A stretch of DNA of 64,000 nucleotides from Mesostigma viride (GCA_009746045.1 RPFO01000022.1:4819202-4883201), one strand, 5' to 3'. Numbered from the stretch's first letter, positions 1-10,798 are shown. Notes: a model not told the origin generated them from the letters alone. A program made the numbers and translations.

Positions 1-248
1 CTGAGCAAGTGACTTGACTAGTGCAAATCCCAAAGTGGAAATGCCGTGTCTATTCCGGCCTAACATGGAGTTGTGCTCCCGAGTGGCATCTATCCGCTGG
101 CCGGTAGTCGCCGGCCTGGGCGCCTAGTCAGGTGGGCATCAAAGATTGGTGTCTAGATGCTAGTCGGTGCCTAAGCAAGGTACGGAAGCCAGTGCGCGCC
201 GGGACGGTCAGAGAACCGTCGCCCTCGGTAGCACAGATTCGCTGAGTG

Positions 249-348
249 CCGGTAGTCTCGGGTTAGAGGCTCGAGCATGCACTATCGGGTAGCCTACCGG
301 TAGTCTCGGGTTAGAGCCGGAGGCTCGAGCATGCCTTATCGGTTAGCG
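249..348. repeat. Two-copy tandem repeat of about 50 bp
   Basis: Two imperfect copies sharing the phrase CCGGTAGTCTCGGGTTAGAG and then GGCTCGAGCATGC. The second copy has a small insertion (CCGGAG). No coding sense is seen. Confidence 0.8.
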
Positions 349-503
349 CCGCGCCGCTGAGCTCCTTGCGGCCTGGCCAGCTGCAAGGGTTCAATAGCAA
401 TCAGTGGCGGCTGCGGGCTCAGCCTCCCACAATCGGTTCCCCAAACAACAAAAATCCCGTCTCCATCGCCGGCGTGCTAGCCAGCGGTGAAGGGCATTCA
501 ACT

Positions 504-615
504 CATGGCTGATGAAGGCGTTTATGGAATGGTGCGGCTAGGTGCAGGGTTGTGTTGCCTATCATGGCTGCTGAAGGCGTTCATGGGTGCGGCTAGGTGC
601 AAGGTCGCGTTGCCT
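504..615. repeat. Two-copy tandem repeat of about 55 bp
   Basis: Two imperfect copies beginning ATGGCTG(A/C)TGAAGGCGTT and ending near GTGTTGCCT or GCGTTGCCT. A 62-residue reading frame across it is probably accidental. Confidence 0.75.
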
Positions 616-1166
616 AATTGCAACCTTTCTAAATTTTTCGCTCGTTGGACCAACGGTCTACCAGGTAACGGTTAAGAGAGGTAGGGCGCGAAGTTGAAAG
701 TTTGGAACGGCACTGTCGTCATGCGGCTATTTCACGGCACCATAACGGCCTTTATTTCAGTTATGTTCAGTTCAGTTTATTCCCACGCCGGTTCCCTAGC
801 CTTGCCCGTACCGGCTTCGGAATAAACGGATGCCGGAACCGTATCCTTGTTCCAACTTTTAACAGGCAGGTACTACTTCTATAAAGCCCGAACTAAGAGC
901 TCTTTTGTAGAATGTTCTCACTGCCTATTTGCTTTAGTGACTTTGCGTTAATAATTGTCGGCTGTCAGTCTGTCAGCCAACAATCAGAAATTGTTGTCGC
1001 ACTTTATAACCTGCTCCAATGGTTGTCCGGCAAAGGCAGGACCAAGCGTTTTCTAGGGTCTGGCAGGACGGCAATTTTTGAAATGCCTATGGCTTTCATT
1101 GGTGAATACTAGTTACTGTACCTGTAAATTTATCGGCAGTTCGCGGCTCCGACCGTTCTAAAAGGC
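616..1166. other. No gene seen
   Basis: Short reading frames only (60 to 66 codons), with no recognisable product, splice-phase consistency or repeat structure. It ends at the TTAA-repeat tail of the minus-strand LINE that starts at 1167. Confidence 0.5.
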
Positions 1167-2521
1167 TTTAATTAATTAATTAATTAAACTCGTGCTCCCG
1201 TTGGGGAGTCACGGAGCACCGAAGTGCTTTTAATCCCTGTGTGTGCACTACAGGAGAAAGGGCAGAGACCCCCAGTCTCCTTCATGCCAAAGGCATGCCC
1301 CAGCTGCATTCGGGCGCGCTAGCTAAACGGACACGCTAACGATCCGGCAGTCTGTGGGTGCAATAAGACCCATGTGAGCATATCATAGCAAGGAGCGTGG
1401 GCAAGTAATCTGAACATAGCCAGGGCGTAGCATGGCTGTACTAGGAATAGGCTATTAAAGGCTATGGCTGGTTGTGTACCGTGCGTTGGCGGCACGTGAC
1501 TAGGTGTGTTGGCACAGCTAGGCAACATTCTAGGCATGGCTGCCTTAGCGGCAGTGACGCCAATGGTTACAAGCTAGGGCTATTGCTATTCTAGCCCGCT
1601 GGGGGGGTCCACATCTTGTGGTTGATCATCAGGTCCCCGCCCCTCCAGTACACCTTGGGCTTCTGGGGGTCCTGCTTATGGCGGAGGTATTCCGGCCACA
1701 GGTCGCGTCGCTGCTGTTGCTGAGCGGGGGTGAGGTCGTCATCCAGCGTCCAGGTGAGGTCGTGCAACCGCTTGCGACGAGAGAGGAACCGCTGCTTATC
1801 CTCAGGGGAGGGGAAGGTGAGTAGGACTGGTGGGGGAGCCGCCTTGTCCCGTGAGTGGGGAAGGCGGTGGCACCCACGCAGTTCTACCTCACCTACCAGG
1901 CCCATGAGGGTAAGAAGCTGGTTCTTGAGCTCGTCAGCAAGAGAGGTTGACGTCTCACCTGGCTTCTGGGGGAAGCGACGTAGCACCACTCGGCACTCGC
2001 GGCGAGCGCGGTCGGTGACCTCCCGTTGCTGGGCCTGGTGGTGGTCCTCCAGCTCCTGGAGCTTTGTGGCGATGGCGTCGGTGGTGGAGGCGGTCGCTGA
2101 CCGCAGCAGGTCCGCGTAGGAGAGCGGCGGGAGGTCGCCAGCATCCTGCCGGGGTGGCTGGGATGCAATGGTGGCCGTCTGCTCCGGCCGCTATCTTGGG
2201 GACCTGTGTGGCCAGGGCCTCGGTGTGGGCGGTGATGGCCTCAAGCTTCTTCAGGAGCACGCCACACTTGCCCTCCACCTGGTTAAGGCGAGAGACAAGT
2301 GCAGCATGCGTTTCCGAAGCCTGCGCCGCGGTGTGTAGCGCCGTGAACTGGGGTTGTAGCTTGTGGACGACCTTGGTTTCCACGTTGGAGACCCGGGCTT
2401 CCACCGTGTTGAGCGTGGTGTTCAGCGATGTCAGCTTCTCGGCCAGCGGCCAGGTCACGTGCTCCTCCAGCACTGAAAGGCTTTGAGACGAGTAGTAACC
2501 AGTGGAAAGGTAAGATGTCAT
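1167..2521 (-). mobile_element. LINE copy with ORF1 and 3' hairpin but no ORF2
   Basis: Read on the minus strand, this copy has an ORF1-like region (2521 to 1591), about 370 bp of noncoding sequence, a hairpin at 1217-1189 and a TTAA-repeat tail at 1188-1167. The hairpin core is CTCCC-CAAC-GGGAG with a GTG/CAC outer stem. The same hairpin and tail occur at 41540-41575 and 44607-44638, the latter attached to a copy with reverse-transcriptase sequence. No reverse transcriptase or endonuclease sequence lies between ORF1 and the tail, so this is either an internal deletion or an ORF1-only derivative comparable to mammalian HAL1. The 5' boundary is uncertain because no target-site duplication was found. 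Confidence 0.7.
1591..2521 (-). pseudogene. LINE ORF1-like protein, one frameshift
   Basis: ORF1 of non-LTR retrotransposons binds the element RNA and forms the transposition particle. Here the first part, from the ATG at 2521, is a predicted coiled coil with heptad-like Leu/Val spacing (LAEKLTSLNTTLNTVEARVS, then further leucines). The second part, in a different frame, has a further helical stretch with Glu/Gln/Lys repeats, then FPSPEDKQRFLSRRKRL and a C-terminal KVYWRGGDLMINHKMW, resembling the RNA-binding and C-terminal domains of L1-type ORF1. The frame change lies near 2150-2190. Part of the second half recurs, decayed, at about 45990-46240 (minus), including a matching TLDDDLTPAQQQ-type stretch, which supports it being an element gene. 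Family assignment is inferred from layout, not from a database match. Confidence 0.6.
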
Positions 2522-4185
2522 GACAATACGGAAGATCGCTTGGCTGGAATCACTCGAGACATTCCGCCTGCCGCTGGCTACGGATGTGACCTAGTCGCAA
2601 TCTTTTTTTTTGCGCAAACAAAAATACGCGTTTGACGTAGCCGTTGTTCGCAGTCAAGTCCATGCTTAACAGTTGACCAGTGCTGGGGCTAGCGGGCAGT
2701 GAGGGCACATACACGCTAGCTCGAGCGATGGGGCAACCGATTTCCATACGTAACCAATGAATGCAACCACCGAATAACAAGCGCCGCAGGTCCGCTAAAT
2801 GCGGTGATTTCTGTAGCAAACGCGGCGTATCAGTATGGATGTCGGTAGGTGCACAGTACACTAGGTATGGCCTTGAAGATAGCCGGCTGTGGTGTATATC
2901 ATGCAGTTCTTTACACTTGCACGATCAGGACCTCTGGAGCCTGCCAAGGACTTCAACCACTAAGGTCAGTGCAGTTTCGTTGCGGGTAAAGCTGGCCATC
3001 TTTCTCAGAGCTATTCATGTGTTTTCTCTGAATGTTTTCATTACCATGGCCTTTTTGCGCTCAGCATCTTATGCATGTATGCTTCTATGTTGCCGTTTCC
3101 CCTTCAATTTTGCCTGTGCGCGTGTATTGCGGGTGACCGACCGGACGCCGTCCAACTGGCATGATGCCCACGCGCGAATGGCAGAGACTGGCTCTTGCTC
3201 GAGACCTGTGGTAAGCAGCTGCTACCATCCCATTCCTAGAGTCGATACTATTGTCGTCCGCGTTGATCTGTCTGCGGCCTTGCTAGAATGCATGCTCCGT
3301 CTTTCTTACTCCCTTTACATGACTTTTTTGCAATGCTCCTCTTACATTTAGCAAGATGTGCGTGGCATTTTCCCCATGGTGCCAGTCTTTGCTGTCGACA
3401 ACCAGAACCTGGCTTTTTGCAATGTAATATCCCATCTGCTGAATCTTCTATTAATTACCTTCTGATCGTTATTACCATCGTTTTCTTCGTGGTTCTCCAA
3501 GCTTAGTTTCTTCTAGTGACATGAAGGTTAGCCACCATACCTGGGTTCTAGGTTCGGTGTGACTTGCTTTAAAAGATCCGTTCCTGCCAGAATCAGCCCT
3601 TTAAAAGAAATTTAGTCTAGTTACCCTGGAGCTTCACAGTTAATAAACGTGTTTTCCCTTTTTCAATGCATCCGTCATATGCAATGTCGTGGTTTCTTGG
3701 TCTTGCACATCTCAATAATGGCGGTGCTAGGCTTTCACTTGGGTCACCCTTTCAATGTTTTGTACCAGTCAGAAGTATCTTTTTTTATGCCGAGCATGAT
3801 GTTGTTTGCTATGCCTTTGGTCTGGTTAGGTGTACATGTGCACATGCTGCAGCCCAGCGTTTCTAATCATGGTCCTGTTTAATGCTGTTTTTCCCCCTTC
3901 CTGGTTTATGCGTGCAGGTAAATGTGCAACGAAGCACAGTTTGGCAGAGTATATGAAGAACCAAATGATCTACAAGATCTGCCAAACGATGAAGAAACAA
4001 TCCTCTTTTTGTTGTGATTTATTTTTTGCCTATGAATAAAAGATTTTTTAAATAATATTTATCAATGTAATAAATGCACTGATTGTGAGTCATGCCCCTG
4101 TTGTAATCATCTTGCATGGTTGTATTTCTGACGGTCCCTGATAACACCATTTTTTTGTCCCAGAATGGCTGGAGAATTCGCCTGT
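2522..4185 (+). other. Possible short spliced gene; no product recognised
   Basis: No convincing gene, but some exon-like features exist on the plus strand. An ATG at 2761 opens a basic stretch that reaches a GTAGGT donor about 84 bp downstream. A short segment before GTAAGC at about 3212 follows a possible acceptor (GGCAG). A possible last exon before 4040 ends in either of two overlapping frames and is followed by AATAAA (about 4034) and TGTAA (about 4067), both plausible poly(A) signals. The 196-codon frame at 2761-3351 crosses likely intron sequence. I cannot name a product. Confidence 0.2.
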
Positions 4186-4189
4186 GCAT

Positions 4190-4540
4190 GTTCTTGATTT
4201 TCTTGAGATTCTACTTGTTTTTTTGTCCTGAGATTTTCCTGAGATTGTCCTGAGATTTTGTCCTGAGATTTTCACTACAAAGTCAAAATCTCAGGACCTG
4301 AGTTTTTCAGTTGAAAATCTTGAGATTTTTTTACCAGAAATCTCAGGACCCGAGGTGTGCACTTACCAGATTTTGTCAAGACGAAATATCTCAGGACAAT
4401 CTCAGGACAATCTCAGGAAAACTCAAGATTAATCTCAAGACATTCTCAAGACATTCTCAAGACATCTCAGGATTTCTCAGGATTTCTCAAGATTAATAAA
4501 AAAAAAACTCAGGACAATCTCAAGAAATCTCAGTGCGAAT
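4190..4540. repeat. Foldback decamer satellite (AATCTCAGGA)n
   Basis: From about 4200 to 4275 the unit is TCCTGAGATT. From about 4285 to 4540 its reverse complement AATCTCAGGA recurs about 20 times, with variants such as CTCAAGAC. The two halves form an imperfect inverted repeat that could fold into a long hairpin. Confidence 0.85.
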
Positions 4541-4569
4541 TTCTGCCGACTTCCTAGTGCAGCCCGCGA

Positions 4570-5942
4570 AAGGATGCTGTGGCAGCCTCGATCAATGGCC
4601 CGCCACACCTGTGGATCCTGCAAGGTGATCATGTCATCCCCAGACAGATCACCCTCCATCACCTCAGGCTGCTCCTGCGCCCGGGTGGGACCCGAGGGCC
4701 CGCCTTTCCCGGCCGGGCTCTTGTCGATCCTTGGTGCGCCTGGAGGTGGCCTGCCCACCTGAGCTGCTGGAGGGGCCGGAGACGCCCTCCATGGGAGTTG
4801 CCTCCCCCGCCTGCATGCGCCGTAGGCGCCGGCGTCGCCACCGGGGTCCCTGCATGCAACCCCGGGAGCTGGCGTCACCACCGGGGTCCCTGCAACCCCG
4901 GGAGCTTCAGCAGTCGCCTGCCCCCCTGCGCTGGGCGGAGGGGCCGGCTGCTGAGTGTGGGCCCTCTGACCTGCCAGATCGAGGGCCCTGGGTGGTCTCA
5001 CCACCCTGTGGTGTGTTGGGGGCGCCTGCCGCCCCGCGCCCAGCCGGAGGCGGCATCGCAGCCGCCTGGCTCCTCACGTCCCCCCAGCCAACTGGCCGGT
5101 GACCTGGGGCCACCGAGGCAACGGGGTGAAGGTCGCGTTCTCACGCGTTGCCACCACCTGAATCGCTTCCGGCTGACGCTGATCTGACGCCCACTGATCA
5201 GCCGTCCCCGGGTTCTGAATCGCGATGGTGGCGAAACAGCGCATGCATCCAGATCGCCACCTGGATCGGATGGAAGTCCATCCGCAGCCGACGCTGGAGT
5301 GTCTCCCGAACAAAATGAACATCAAACGCCGTTGCCTGTTCATCAAAATTCAGTTGAAACCGCTGACAGTCGGAGACGCCACCCCGTCACCGGAATGAAA
5401 TCCGGGATATCCCCGAGGGGTAGATGGAAGGACCGAAGCCCGAACTCGACGGGTGGCGGGACATGTTCGCCGAAGCGATCAATATCCATGGTGGCCAGCT
5501 GGCGGCCCACCGACAGGATTCCCGACGTAGCGGGTCGAGTCTGTGACGACACCTCGAGCGAGGGTCGCGGCCTCACGGGCGGCACCTGAGTCCCCGTCCT
5601 CCTCATAGGAGTCGCTACGCTCACGTCCCCCGCCACCTGCGACGGGGGGGTCAGGTGCCCGGGGTTCCTGCCCCCCGGGTGCCATGGCGGACGAACCGCC
5701 AGCGGCAAGCTAGCGTGCGACCTCTCGCCTGCCCGGGGCGCCGGCCCCCACCTGCGGGGTCCGATGCCTCGGGTTATCAGCAACCACCGTGCTGAAGGTG
5801 ACGTTTGGCGTCACCCGCACGGACCGTGGCGGACTCTCAGGGCGAACCCTCCGGCGAGAGCCAATTCGGGAAGTGCCGGCCTGGTCGGCGCACGCCCCTT
5901 CTTGTTGGTGTTGGTGTTGCCAGCGTTGTTGTTGGAAGCCAT
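4570..5942 (-). pseudogene. Degenerate gag- or ORF1-like reading region
   Basis: Minus-strand coding-like sequence is spread over several frames. It starts at an ATG at 5942 (beginning MASNNNAG), continues through a Pro/Gly/Arg-rich stretch and then a more ordered segment near 5500-5250 (including HVPPPVEFGLRSFHLPLGDI and, in another frame, RETLQRRLRMDFHPIQVAIW). It ends in a Pro/Ala-rich region with an acidic patch (VMEGDLSGDDMITL) at about 4650. At least two frameshifts break it. The composition (disordered N-terminus, helical core, disordered C-terminus) fits a retroelement gag or ORF1 protein, but no zinc knuckle or catalytic motif is visible, so the assignment is a guess. A host gene with introns is the main alternative. 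Confidence 0.35.
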
Positions 5943-6298
5943 TGCGAATTTTTTCGGTCCAAGTTGGAAAGCCGAGCTAGCGGCGGACAACTCAATGAGG
6001 ATGAGAGTGGAGAGAGATTGTATTATGCAAATAATACAAGGGAAACTCAACGAGCTCAGAATGGAACTCTGCCGTGTGCAAACTCGGTGCATGGTGTGGC
6101 ACTCCCCAGTGCTACGCCTATATGCCTATGGCAGCGCTGACTGCAGCGTCTACCAGTGGACAACTGTACACTGCAATGCCATGCGACCACGTCACTAGCA
6201 TCAACTACACTCGGCCCGTCAGACCCGGATAACCCGGATCTGGCGGGTCGAGCTAGAGCCTAGGCACAGTCTGGCACTAACCGCACATCAGTCCACAT

Positions 6299-6342
6299 GA
6301 CACCTCAGGACCGTACGACCTGCCGTACAGTACTGAGGTGTC
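6299..6342. repeat. Perfect 10-bp inverted repeat (hairpin)
   Basis: GACACCTCAG at 6299-6308 and CTGAGGTGTC at 6333-6342 are exact reverse complements separated by 24 bp. The spacer itself has GTAC-containing partial symmetry. Confidence 0.85.
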
Positions 6343-6415
6343 CCGCTCAGCCGCGGTAGGCAATACGCGGCGCGCAGGCCGGAAATCCGTGTGTCAGCCT
6401 AAGCATCTCATCTAA

Positions 6416-6889
6416 CTGCAGCAGCAGCAGCAACCCCAACCTCAAGCGGCAGTCGCTGTCCCACAGCGACCAAGGTTTGATGCATCACGTAGGGAGGATA
6501 GGATTACCTTCCCAGGTCTAGCTGAGGGGTTCACGCAGGAGGATGCACTTGAGATCCTTTTCAACATAGAACATTCATGGTCCCATGACTACATTCGTGA
6601 TTGGTTTCCTGCTTTTCGTGTGTCCAACACGGTACACCAATCTGCACCTAGCAAATGGTACAGATGTATGAGAGGAAAGCCAGCACACCATGCAGGGGCA
6701 CAGGAGGTGCAGGTCTTAATTTACAGACTTCATAGCACACCTGAAAGGGTTGTTGACTAAGGGGGAGCACCTGCAGGCTATCAAGGGGTTCAACTGGCTG
6801 TCCTCGTACAAAGTCAATAAGTCTGACTACGTGCGGGACAACAAGCAGTATATGTCCTATACATTGACAGGGACGAGGACTGAGCTTAA
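6416..6889 (+). pseudogene. Retroelement gag-like protein, first part
   Basis: A frame without an ATG runs from 6416 (poly-Gln start, preceded by an in-frame stop at 6413) to a stop at 6760. Near 6715 the coding sense shifts to another frame that runs on to 6889. Visible stretches include ITFPGLAEGFTQEDALEILF and, after the shift, FIAHLKGLLTKGEHLQAIKG. The helical, charged composition and the downstream zinc knuckle (8719-8760) point to a gag capsid-like protein. The frame is interrupted at a TTAA by the element at 6894-8282. Removing that element with one TTAA joins this frame to the one starting at 8287 without a shift, which is strong evidence the two parts were one gene. Confidence 0.6.
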
Positions 6890-6893
6890 TTAA

Positions 6894-8282
6894 CCCATAG
6901 TCCGTAGAGCCATTTTTTGCACTTTCATACCCCCTAAAATGAAAAAAATCATAACTCCCAGACCGCTACTCCAAATACCCTCAACCAAGATGCCAGGAAT
7001 ATTTACACTTCAAGGGCTTTCAGAATATGCAATAATATTGTGAGTCCCGTAAGTGGGTTGCATGATATTCTCAGTCAAAGTTGGACAAAAGACGAACATT
7101 TTCATGCATCACACCATGGAACCCGGCCCCCCCCTTTTTTTCAGGGGAGGGTTGTAAACACCAATGTCAAGGTTGGATAATTTTATTAGGTAGTTCAGGC
7201 ATCCCCATACCAGGGGGGGCCACTCAGAATTGAGTTTTGCACATGGCACCACGCTCATATACGTGTGTGGGTTACGCACGCGTAGACAGCCATCTATGAC
7301 ATGCAACACAGCAATGCATTATAACAAGCTACAAAAGACTGGCAAAAGTGCTGGAATGCAAACGGGTTGCCTACCTGAACTAACGGGGTGGTATACTCTA
7401 AGGAAATGCCATCAACTGAGCACTCACAGGGCTGATACCACTCTTTACAGCAGGCATGGAAGCTTGCTAAGTGCTGCACCAATAAACTCGTCAACTATAA
7501 TGCATGGCAGGCGTATTCCGCGGCAAACAACATGCAAACACGTTGCCGTACCTGGCTCATTCACGTCCCGCCCGGATTCTGGTGGCCGGCACCCTCATAT
7601 CTTACACATACTAGTGCGCTACAGGCATAGGCCGCCATAGCCGCATCATGCATGCATCCGCTATGGTTACTACGTTGATATTCCGTGCAAAGATGACCTA
7701 CAAACGCGTCCGCAATCCCAGCAAACCTTGCAGCAGATGTCCCGTACCAAACCTGGATGCTCGGGCTGGCGCAGACTGCTCGGCCATACAGAGAAAATCG
7801 AAATACGGTAAGCTATAACTCATATGGCACTGACGACCAAGAAGGCAGTATTTTCCTACCTGTATTTTCCCAGTCCTACCAATCTCGCCATGCCTGACCT
7901 ACGAAAAACACGCATCGTCATTCTGAGCGACATTCTGAACCGTCTCAGGCCGCGAGACGCAAAAATTTCCGTGATAACGGCACGTTGGCAGCCATATCTC
8001 GATACGCGCGCGCGAGTGAAAATTTCCCGCCAAAGTCACGTGATACATTCTCAATTCACGTTGTAATAACCAGGCTATGGCGAATATACCCCCCAAACCT
8101 ATGCACCACCTTCGTCCATCAATTACTTTTAGAACTAAAAAAATTTATGAAAATTTTTTAAGTGTCTCCGGACCCACCGGACACGTGTCCTCCGTCAGAA
8201 GTGGCACGGCGCTACCGGCGCCGCGCCGTTTCTGGCGGGAACCCAAACACTATCCAAATGGATAGTGTTCCCGGACTATGGG
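6894..8282. mobile_element. piggyBac-like non-autonomous DNA transposon
   Basis: The ends are an inverted repeat: CCCATAGTCCG at 6894-6904 and CGGACTATGGG at 8272-8282. TTAA lies immediately outside each end (6890-6893 and 8283-8286), and the left side has an extra TTAA (6886-6889). A TTAA target and CCC-starting termini are the hallmark of the piggyBac superfamily. No transposase frame is present in its 1,389 bp, so it would need a helper. It sits inside the gag-like gene. Confidence 0.75.
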
Positions 8283-9123
8283 TTAAGAAGTTAAACTCCA
8301 AGTACCTCGTTCATACATGGCTCACCAAACTGAAAGCTGACCTGGACGCGTACAAGAAAACCAATGCAGTCCTGCTGACAAGGGATGACTTTAGGGGGGC
8401 AATGTTGTTTATCCAGCAGAGCCTAGAACCCTTCTCCACTGTCAAGGAAGCCAAGGTCAATAAGAAGGTGCAAGGGGGGGGGAGTCAGGAAGGTGCAGGA
8501 GGTCCCAGCAGGAAGAAGCGCTCATCAAGGAAGTGGTGGCTCAGGTGAAGGCAATGTTCAAGGGTCCCCAACAAGGTAAACAGAAAGGGGGGTCATCCAA
8601 TTAGCAGAAGGGTTTACAAGTCAGACAAGGGGGGGCAGGGGAACCCAGGCAACAAGGCAGGGTCCTCCGAGGGGAACAGCCAAAAAGGTAAGCCTCATGA
8701 TTCCTCTTTGTATTGCACCAGATGCTCGTGCAAGGGTCACGAAAGGGATGATTGCTGGAAGGGCAAACCTGAACATGGACCTGATGTTGATGTGTGCCCA
8801 GGATGCTGGGAGCCACGCCACCCGTTACCTGCAGGGGGACGCTGCAACAAGCTAGCCCAGGAAGGGAGCCTCAGCGGGGCGCCCCTCTAAGCAAGCCCGG
8901 CACTCAGGACGACTGTAAGTCTCCTGTACCCTGGTTTATCAATGGCCGTGTACCTTCAATCTGCTCTGTGTTGCCTGAAAGTGAGGAAGTAGACTGGGAG
9001 CTGGCTTATGATATGACATTGGCTCCGACTTATGATATGACATTGGCTTATGATAATAATGACATTGTCACGCCCGGCTGGCATAAGAAATTTTGCCCCA
9101 GTATGGCTGGACCCTCATATAGC
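8283..9123 (+). pseudogene. gag-like protein, second part with CCHC zinc knuckle
   Basis: Continues the gag-like frame of 6416-6889 after the TTAA element. It starts KKLNSKYLVHTWLTKLKADL and runs through a helical region to about 8470. It then becomes Gly/Lys/Ser-rich with frameshifts, as is common for gag linkers. At 8719-8760 is a textbook retroviral-type zinc knuckle, CTRCSCKGHERDDC, which fits C-X2-C-X4-H-X4-C and binds nucleic acid in gag proteins. An acidic tail follows up to the hAT insertion at 9124. No reverse transcriptase or integrase follows on this strand. It is a dead fragment of an LTR-type or related retroelement. Confidence 0.65.
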
Positions 9124-10405
9124 CAGTGATGCGCCATACGCCGTATTATACGCCGTATTTAGCGTATTATGCGCGATACGCAAGCGGCGCGTACGAAAAT
9201 GGGGTACTTTTATACGCAACGCGTATTTTTGCGCATTTTTGCGTATTTTCGCGTATTTTTTGGCATATTTTTGGCTTACGAGGTGGGTGCATTTGCTTGC
9301 CTAGACTGCGGCGCGCCGACCTGTAGTAGGAACAAATAATTGCGTGATGAGCTAGCTAGTGTATAATGCAAGAAAGCGTTCGAATCGTGACTTGTGAAGG
9401 CGGGAATGTGAAGGCGGGAAGGCTGAAGACTAAAGACAACAGGTGACAAGGTTTCTTTGTCTGCCAGCAACATCAGTGCGTAGCATATCGACATCCAGGC
9501 ATGGCTGACGCGAGTGAGGAGTCAATGGAACACAATGATGATGTGCGGCCCGATGAAGAAGAGGCCGCATCCGAAACTGTCTGGACATACATTAGCAAAG
9601 AGCGCATCCTCAAGAACGGGCTGCAGACAAATAACTACTTCATGGAGTGCTCACTCTGCCAGGCAAAGTTCAGTGGTTCTTCTACCCGAGCAAGGTGCCA
9701 TATCCTGGGCGGCTCGTACGCAAAGGACGCAAAAGTGTGCCCTTGCAAGAAGCCACCGCCGGTACTCCGTTACAAGATGCTGATTGAGCAGGCGGAGAAG
9801 GATAGCACTGCCAAGAAACGGAAGGCGACTAGTGACGCCAAGAAGCAGGCTGATGTGCGGGCGGCGTTTCAGCATGTCTTATTTTCAGATGGCACAATGT
9901 TCTTATCACTTCTATATTTGGCAGCTTGGCAGTCGGCCAAGCTCTCTTTAAGTACTATATTTGGAAGACAGTTCTCTGCCGCTTCAATGTATAGAGTGCA
10001 TTCATATCTTGAGTTCTACAAATTTATTATCCTTTCCAGTGAGTTGTGAATTGATACGTACTGGTATTGATACTGAGTTGCATGTTGTCTCGATTTTGAA
10101 GAGAAACTATCAAGTTAGACCGTTAGAAACTATGCTTGTATTTCTAGGTAGTGATGACAATGCCAAGGTCATGCTATATATGTCATGTATAGCCAAAAGG
10201 TATGGCGAAAACACCAGCAGACCACTGATGCTTGGTTGCTCACTGAGCAACCAAGCACGGAATGTTGAAAACCCCTCAAAACCATGCCAAAAAAGGGGTT
10301 TTCAACAGTTAGCGTACGATTAGCGTATAATACGTTATACACTGCGTATTATACATTATACACCTGGGGCCGCGTACGACGCGTATCGCGTATGGCCCAT
10401 CACTG
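9124..10405 (+). mobile_element. hAT-superfamily DNA transposon with 8-bp duplications
   Basis: The element starts CAGTGATGCGCCATACGC and ends with the imperfect reverse complement GCGTATGGCCCATCACTG. CATATAGC flanks it perfectly on both sides (9116-9123 and 10406-10413). An 8-bp duplication and CAGTG-type termini are diagnostic of hAT elements. Subterminal regions are crowded with GCGTATT/AATACGC motifs, as expected for transposase binding sites. It encodes a BED-finger protein but no visible catalytic domain, so it is an internally deleted copy. Confidence 0.9.
9501..10049 (+). CDS. BED-type zinc-finger N-terminus of a hAT transposase
   Basis: The frame opens at an ATG within the hAT element and begins with an acidic stretch. 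A BED-type finger follows at residues about 28-75: a Trp, then CSLCQAKFSGSSTRARCHI with Cys-X2-Cys and a downstream His, then further Cys residues (VCPCKKPPP). BED fingers bind the ends of hAT elements. After about residue 127 (KKQADVRAAFQHVL) the translation loses coding character, and an intron or deletion probably starts there. The DDE/RNase H-like and hATC dimerisation domains expected in a full transposase (usually over 500 residues) are missing. The product could at most be a DNA-binding fragment. Confidence 0.65.
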   Translation: MADASEESMEHNDDVRPDEEEAASETVWTYISKERILKNGLQTNNYFMECSLCQAKFSGSSTRARCHILGGSYAKDAKVCPCKKPPPVLRYKMLIEQAEKDSTAKKRKATSDAKKQADVRAAFQHVLFSDGTMFLSLLYLAAWQSAKLSLSTIFGRQFSAASMYRVHSYLEFYKFIILSSEL

Positions 10406-10413
10406 CATATAGC

Positions 10414-10798
10414 CCTCTACCACACAGAAAACAGTGGGCACCCCCAGAATAGGCACACTCACCTCCCCCAGAACTTTCATGGACACATTCCCCGAGAAAT
10501 CAGACACGGCTGGGCAACCGGCTACAGACATCTGCAACCCTGCAGCATCCTCAGCCCTCAGAATGGACACCTGTGAGTTGGTATCCACCTCTAATGTTGC
10601 TGCCCAGCATGACGTACCCCACCCCGTGAGCTTAGTAGATACCTTGGGATCACGCTTGCCGCTCATCAGCGTCCGGATGACGTCCGCCATGAGGAGCCCC
10701 TTGGGCTTTGGTCCAGCCCTGGTCCCCACTGGCCCTGTGACAGTTGCTGCAGCAGATTCCAGCTCACCCTCGTCCATCCAGGACAGACCATCATCCAA
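10414..10798 (-). pseudogene. Aspartic protease-like retroelement fragment
   Basis: The minus-strand frame from 10798 has a Gly/Pro-rich N-terminal half, then a segment resembling a retroelement aspartic protease: LEVDTNSQVSIL in place of the usual D-T/S-G-A/S core, followed by a beta-rich stretch ending VPILGVPTVFCVVEG. The Gly of the catalytic triplet is replaced by Asn, so activity is doubtful. The frame crosses the hAT target site and ends shortly after (about 9076). Its orientation is opposite to the neighbouring gag-like gene, so it is either an inverted part of the same element or a different element. Confidence 0.4.

Noticed and set aside
2761-3351. 196-codon plus frame
   Set aside because: Composition is Cys/Leu/Ser-rich without motifs and crosses likely splice sites; kept only as a weak region note.
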